DNA of 64,000 nt from Tunturibacter psychrotolerans. GTDB lineage: Bacteria; Acidobacteriota; Terriglobia; Terriglobales; Acidobacteriaceae. Below, piece by piece: positions 60,863 through 64,000 of the stretch (position 1 is the first letter of the stretch; the number at the start of each line of letters is the position of its first letter). Location: positions 3,844,001-3,908,000 of the forward strand of contig NZ_CP132942.1 in NCBI RefSeq assembly GCF_040359615.1, read 5' to 3'. A model generated the notes under the pieces. The model did not search any database. It was not told the DNA's origin and saw nothing but the letters and a program-made list of their open reading frames with translations. A program made the position numbers and the translations under genes.

Positions 60863-61243
60863 TTAGTCGAATCGCCGCATACGGATGAACTCTTCGCGGG
60901 CGAGCACGATGATCAGGCCCAAGACAACGCCGAGTGTGTCTATCCGGATGTCGGACCGCTCGAGTGCGTTGGTGTAGACAATGTGCTCGACGTACTCCAA
61001 GAAAAATCCGAATGACACGATGACGGCAGCGAGGGCGAATCGAGCCCTCAATGAAGTGACGCTGCCGGCGAGCAGGAGAGTCACGATAAGAAAGGCCACC
61101 AGATGGCCCCAACGATGATAGTGCCCGCTTGTGTGCAACAGGAGCTTGTCGTGGTTGGGCAGGAACGACAAGACGGCAAGCATGACCATCCAGATGCAAC
61201 CCAGAACAATGGCCGCCGAGCGGTTCTTACGTTCTTCCAACAT
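60863..61243 (-). CDS. VanZ-like membrane protein
   Basis: The 126-residue protein has four membrane helices (VLGCIWMVMLAVLSFLP, WGHLVAFLIVTLLLAGSV, FALAAVIVSFGFFLEYVEHIV, IDTLGVVLGLIIVLA). The VanZ-family pattern 'GHxxAF...E..Q...R..D...N..G...G' is matched loosely by 'RWGHLVAFLIV', 'FFLEYVEHIVYTNALERSDIRIDTLGVVLG'. VanZ-like proteins give low-level teicoplanin resistance in some Firmicutes, but the role here is unknown. ATG at 61243. Confidence 0.78.
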   Translation of the reverse strand: MLEERKNRSAAIVLGCIWMVMLAVLSFLPNHDKLLLHTSGHYHRWGHLVAFLIVTLLLAGSVTSLRARFALAAVIVSFGFFLEYVEHIVYTNALERSDIRIDTLGVVLGLIIVLAREEFIRMRRFD

Positions 61244-61384
61244 ATTCTGATCGTCTCACTTGGCGATGGTTCACGTCGACGGAATTTTTGATTCTATTTC
61301 GGGGAGATCGAACCTCCAAATAGGCGCCGGACGAGCCCTCGAACTTTTCAAAGTTTAGACGTCTCCGTTACGCAGCCGGCGTCG

Positions 61385-62077
61385 TTAATCTTTGCGAGAG
61401 ACGAGGTGGAGCGTGACTTTACGGGCCTCGGAGAATCCCATTCGTCGATAGAGGTTGATGGCGCGCTGGTTGGTGGCGGTGACATGAAGCCAGGAGACGA
61501 GGCCTTCGCGACGATGATTTCTTACAAGATGCCAGATCAGACTTTCCGCATAGCCTTTACCGCGGTAATCGGGGTGCGTGCAGATGCCGCTGATCTCGGG
61601 ATAACCGTCGAGGATGAGGCGCTCCCCGCCCATCGCGATCAGTTGTCCGTTGGAACGAATACCGAAGTAAGAGCCCATCTCGCAGGTTCTGGCGCGGAAG
61701 AACCCTGGGAATGCGAGGTCGGTGAGGGCCACCATCTCGCGTGCATGGTCATTTAAGAGCGGAAGGATTTCGGTGGTCGGCGCCGGGGGGGCAATCTCCG
61801 CAGGGAGGACCATCTGGAGACAGACCAGGGTCTGTTCGAAGGCCAGTTTCGCGGTTTGGGGGTAGCTTTCGCCTACGATCCAAACGGATTCGCCAGGCAC
61901 GAGGAGGGAGTGAAGTTGGAGGAGAGCGCCTGCGCTCGGAGAAGTTACGGCGGCGAAGGGAGCGACATCGGCAGGATAGCGGCAAGCGTCTCCGGCTTGG
62001 AGGGCGAAGTGGCGATGCTTCGTGTGCAGGGCGCTCCACACCGGATTTGCAAACAGGCTTTCTGATAGATCGGTCAT
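61385..62077 (-). CDS. GNAT acetyltransferase (FR47-like C-terminal domain)
   Basis: The 230-residue protein has an N-terminal ~110 residues typical of the FR47/YkkB group ('HRHFALQAGDACRYPADVAPFAAV') and a C-terminal GNAT domain: 'YPEISGICTHPDYRGKGYAESLIWHLV' (acetyl-CoA loop RGKGY) and 'TNQRAINLYRRMGF'. It probably acetylates a small amine. ATG at 62077 gives MTDLSESLFANPVWSAL; the longer frame upstream is antisense-like. Confidence 0.87.
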   Translation of the reverse strand: MTDLSESLFANPVWSALHTKHRHFALQAGDACRYPADVAPFAAVTSPSAGALLQLHSLLVPGESVWIVGESYPQTAKLAFEQTLVCLQMVLPAEIAPPAPTTEILPLLNDHAREMVALTDLAFPGFFRARTCEMGSYFGIRSNGQLIAMGGERLILDGYPEISGICTHPDYRGKGYAESLIWHLVRNHRREGLVSWLHVTATNQRAINLYRRMGFSEARKVTLHLVSRKD

Positions 62078-62126
62078 TCTTTCAGAGGATACGGCGGTCC
62101 CTCTAGTTCGGTTCGAAATACAGTGC

Positions 62127-62714
62127 TTATTGGGAATCGCCCGGCAGAAGCGCGTAGGGGAGATCCTGGATCGTGACCTTGCCGTCCGCGTAGTCGATTC
62201 GCCAGATGCGGTCGTATTGCTGCTCGGGCCAGGGTTTGTAGGGCGGTTTCGCTCCGAGGGCCGTAGCAAGTTGGGGAATTTTTCCGTGATGCCAGACCAC
62301 CAGCACTACTTTGCCCGCGTACTTACCGCTGAGAAGTGTGGATGCGAGGGCGACGTAGTCCTGGTCTCGGAAGCTATCGTCGATGGGAAGATGGAGAGCT
62401 GCCGCCAGCGGAGTCACCGTTTGAATGGGGCGGTTGGAGTGGGCGCTTTCGCGGGTCGCGAACAGGGCTTGGGGGGTTGGCAGGTCTGGTCTTGCACCGG
62501 GAGCAAAGACTTTGGGAAGGAGGCGGGCGCGTTCGAAGCCGATGGGCGACAGATCGATGCGGCCGTCGTTGAGTTTTTCTGCGTGGCGGATGAGAAGGAT
62601 GGTGGCGGGTGGTGGCCCTGTTTGTGCGACTTTTCTGGAGCAACCTCCGATCAGACCGATCGGGAGGAGAAAAAGAAGAGTCCAGAAGAGACGAAACCAG
62701 ACACGGGGGGACAT
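62127..62714 (-). CDS. Histidine-phosphatase-superfamily lipoprotein
   Basis: The 195-residue protein has a lipobox 'PIGLIGGC' and the catalytic 'ILLIRHAEKLNDGRIDLSPIGFERARLL' (RHA: Arg and His nucleophile), with the second His in 'VVLVVWHHGKIPQLA'. The SixA/phosphoglycerate-mutase-like fold removes phosphate from small molecules or phosphohistidine; its location outside the cytosol suggests a small-molecule substrate. ATG at 62714 begins MSPRVWF. It is divergent from the iron permease. Confidence 0.85.
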   Translation of the reverse strand: MSPRVWFRLFWTLLFLLPIGLIGGCSRKVAQTGPPPATILLIRHAEKLNDGRIDLSPIGFERARLLPKVFAPGARPDLPTPQALFATRESAHSNRPIQTVTPLAAALHLPIDDSFRDQDYVALASTLLSGKYAGKVVLVVWHHGKIPQLATALGAKPPYKPWPEQQYDRIWRIDYADGKVTIQDLPYALLPGDSQ

Positions 62715-62783
62715 TCCGCAAGGATAACCGGGCGCCTTTGTTACTGGCGTAAGAAAATTGCGGTTGATAATCGAGGTACTTTG

Positions 62784-62813
62784 ATTGACGACCAAAATAG
62801 TCCTCAATACACT
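62784..62813 (+). promoter_or_regulatory. Promoter of the iron-permease gene with overlapping palindrome
   Basis: TTGACG (62785-62790), a 17-nt spacer and TACACT (62808-62813) form a good sigma-70 promoter, ~98 nt before the permease ATG. A near-palindrome attgacgac-N7-gtcctcaat (62784-62808) overlaps the -35 box and the spacer, so a bound repressor would block transcription. A Fur/DtxR/Rrf2-type iron regulator is a guess. Confidence 0.5.
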
Positions 62814-62911
62814 AGATACTGGAACGAGGAGCAGCTCCAACCTCGTGGAAATGGGCTCGGGGCTGGCGGATGCCGGCTTCAAGAAGCGCCGCCAGAGAAG
62901 AGAAAGACGTT

Positions 62912-64000
62912 ATGTTACAGGCATTTATCATCACGCTCCGTGAGGGGGTCGAGGCATCTCTGATCGTCGGCATCGTCTTCGCCTACCTGTCCAAAATTGG
63001 GAGGCCGGAGCTGAAGCGCACCGTCTTCTGGGCACTTGGTTCGGCGATTGCGGCTAGTGTGGCGGGAGCGGTGGTGATCGCCCGGAGCCAGTTCAACACA
63101 GATGTGTTTGAAGGTTGGGTGATGTTGGCGGCGGCGGCGTTCGTTGTCAGCATGATCTGGTTTATGCACAAGACCGCGCGGACGATGAAGGGATCGATCG
63201 AGGAGAAGATCTCGCAATATACCGGTGCAGCGGGGGTGTCGAAGGCTGGGCTGTTCTTCTTTGTGTTTCTGCTGGTGCTTCGCGAGGGGGTGGAGACGGT
63301 GCTGATTCTGTCGGCGGTTACGTTGAACTCGACGGAGCTGTTGAGCTTTACCGGGACGCTGCTTGGGATTGCGGTCGCGGTTGTATTTGGGGTGTTGTTT
63401 ATTCGCGGCAGCGTAAAGATCAACCTGCAACGATTCTTTCGTGTCACGACCGTCATTCTTTACTTTGTGGCGTTTCAGCTGATCGTGAGTGGGCTGCATG
63501 AGTTGAGCGAGAATGGCGTACTGCCATCGAGCCCGACGGAGATGCGCTTGATCGGGCCAATTGTGCGGAATGATCTTTTCTTCTTCGTCACGATGCTGGC
63601 GCTGGCCGGGTTGATGATGCTGATGGAATACAAGCGGCGGACGCCTGCGGTGTTGACCGTGAACGCTACTTCTGCAGATAAGCGACGGGCAGAGTGGACA
63701 CAGAGACGCGAGAAGATGTGGATGACGGCCGTGGTTGCGACGAGCTTCGTGTTTATTTTTCTATCGACGGCCGAGTTTATCTACGCGAAGAGTTCGACTG
63801 CGCTGTCGCCGACGGCGGCGGTGACGTTGGTGGGGTCCCAGGTGACGTTGCCTACTGCTGATGTGAACGACGACAAGCTGCATCGCTATGGCGTGCATCT
63901 GGACGATGGCAAGGGTGGCAATGTGGAGATACGGTTTCTGCTGTTCAGGAAGCCGGATGGAAATATTGTTTCGGTTGCGGATGCTTGTCAGATCTGCGGA
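62912..64000 (+). CDS. FTR1-family iron permease with C-terminal DUF2318-like extension (partial)
   Basis: The reading frame is open from ATG 62912 to the window edge (363 codons). FTR1 permeases import iron across the membrane using REGxE motifs; here 'LREGVEASLIVGIVFAYL' (residues 9-) and 'LREGVETVLILSAV' (near 124) are both present, with about seven membrane helices. After the last helix ('VVATSFVFIFLSTAEFIYA') a periplasmic domain follows, ending at the edge with 'VADACQICG' (Cys359 and Cys362), which resembles the DACxICG motif of DUF2318, a domain often found with FTR1 transport. The protein continues beyond the window. Confidence 0.88.
   Translation, partial: MLQAFIITLREGVEASLIVGIVFAYLSKIGRPELKRTVFWALGSAIAASVAGAVVIARSQFNTDVFEGWVMLAAAAFVVSMIWFMHKTARTMKGSIEEKISQYTGAAGVSKAGLFFFVFLLVLREGVETVLILSAVTLNSTELLSFTGTLLGIAVAVVFGVLFIRGSVKINLQRFFRVTTVILYFVAFQLIVSGLHELSENGVLPSSPTEMRLIGPIVRNDLFFFVTMLALAGLMMLMEYKRRTPAVLTVNATSADKRRAEWTQRREKMWMTAVVATSFVFIFLSTAEFIYAKSSTALSPTAAVTLVGSQVTLPTADVNDDKLHRYGVHLDDGKGGNVEIRFLLFRKPDGNIVSVADACQICG

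Noticed and set aside
62022..62963. Plus-strand open frame across the GNAT, phosphatase and permease starts
   Set aside because: It overlaps three genes with clear motifs and has no recognisable sequence of its own.

Overview
The window looks like chromosomal DNA from a member of the Acidobacteriota, probably the Acidobacteriaceae (Terriglobus/Granulicella/Edaphobacter group). This is an inference from moderately high GC, gene order, DUF1800 and PIG-L exported proteins, and several families of short intergenic hairpin repeats. It carries no rRNA, CRISPR array, prophage or transposase. Three tRNA genes are present: Glu-TTC, Arg-TCG and Arg-ACG.

Layout. 0-6.3 kb: pyrD, a broken alkaline-phosphatase-superfamily gene with three lesions, serS with two envelope-related genes, and an M29 aminopeptidase. 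6.8-11.9 kb: a sarcosine-oxidase-like flavoprotein, then a compact cassette of a GCS2-type carboxylate-amine ligase, an ATP-grasp ligase and two alpha/beta-hydrolase esterases. I regard this cassette as the best candidate for an uncharacterised pathway. 12-18 kb: the rpsP-khpA-rimM-trmD-rplS-rnhB block, split between rimM and trmD by an opposite-strand outer-membrane barrel gene, followed by a PIG-L deacetylase and pdxH. 18-31 kb: exported enzymes (cupin, DUF1800, DUF885, a large PIG-L protein), the MsrP/MsrQ methionine-sulfoxide repair pair split by an ester-cyclase-like gene, and a 2-keto-4-pentenoate-hydratase-like gene. 30.8-40 kb, all minus strand: a CtlX-like hydrolase and hppD and fahA (tyrosine catabolism), an RND pump with its adaptor, and a YhhQ-type transporter.

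40.1-46.3 kb is an accessory segment beginning at tRNA-Glu. Copies of sequence found just downstream of the tRNA recur within it. It encodes a membrane coiled-coil protein, a divergent GDSL lipoprotein, a beta-helix protein, a small zinc-ribbon protein and an unrecognised secreted protein, with no integrase visible. 46.3-64 kb returns to core content: a STAS protein, an SRAP DNA-crosslink protein, galK-galT, an ABC exporter divergent from a TesA-like esterase (as in E. coli ybbAP/tesA), truB-folE with two tandem PTPS/QueD paralogues, a GT2 glycosyltransferase, a TlpA-like thioredoxin, VanZ-like, GNAT and phosphohistidine-phosphatase genes. The window ends inside an FTR1 iron permease whose C-terminal extension looks like DUF2318. 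A promoter with an overlapping palindrome lies upstream of it.

Three dispersed repeat families stand out: an 'aacagcagat' hairpin (three copies, each 3' of a gene), a long imperfect palindrome abutting the stop codons of hppD and the RND gene, and a composite ~300-nt cassette in two divergent intergenic regions.
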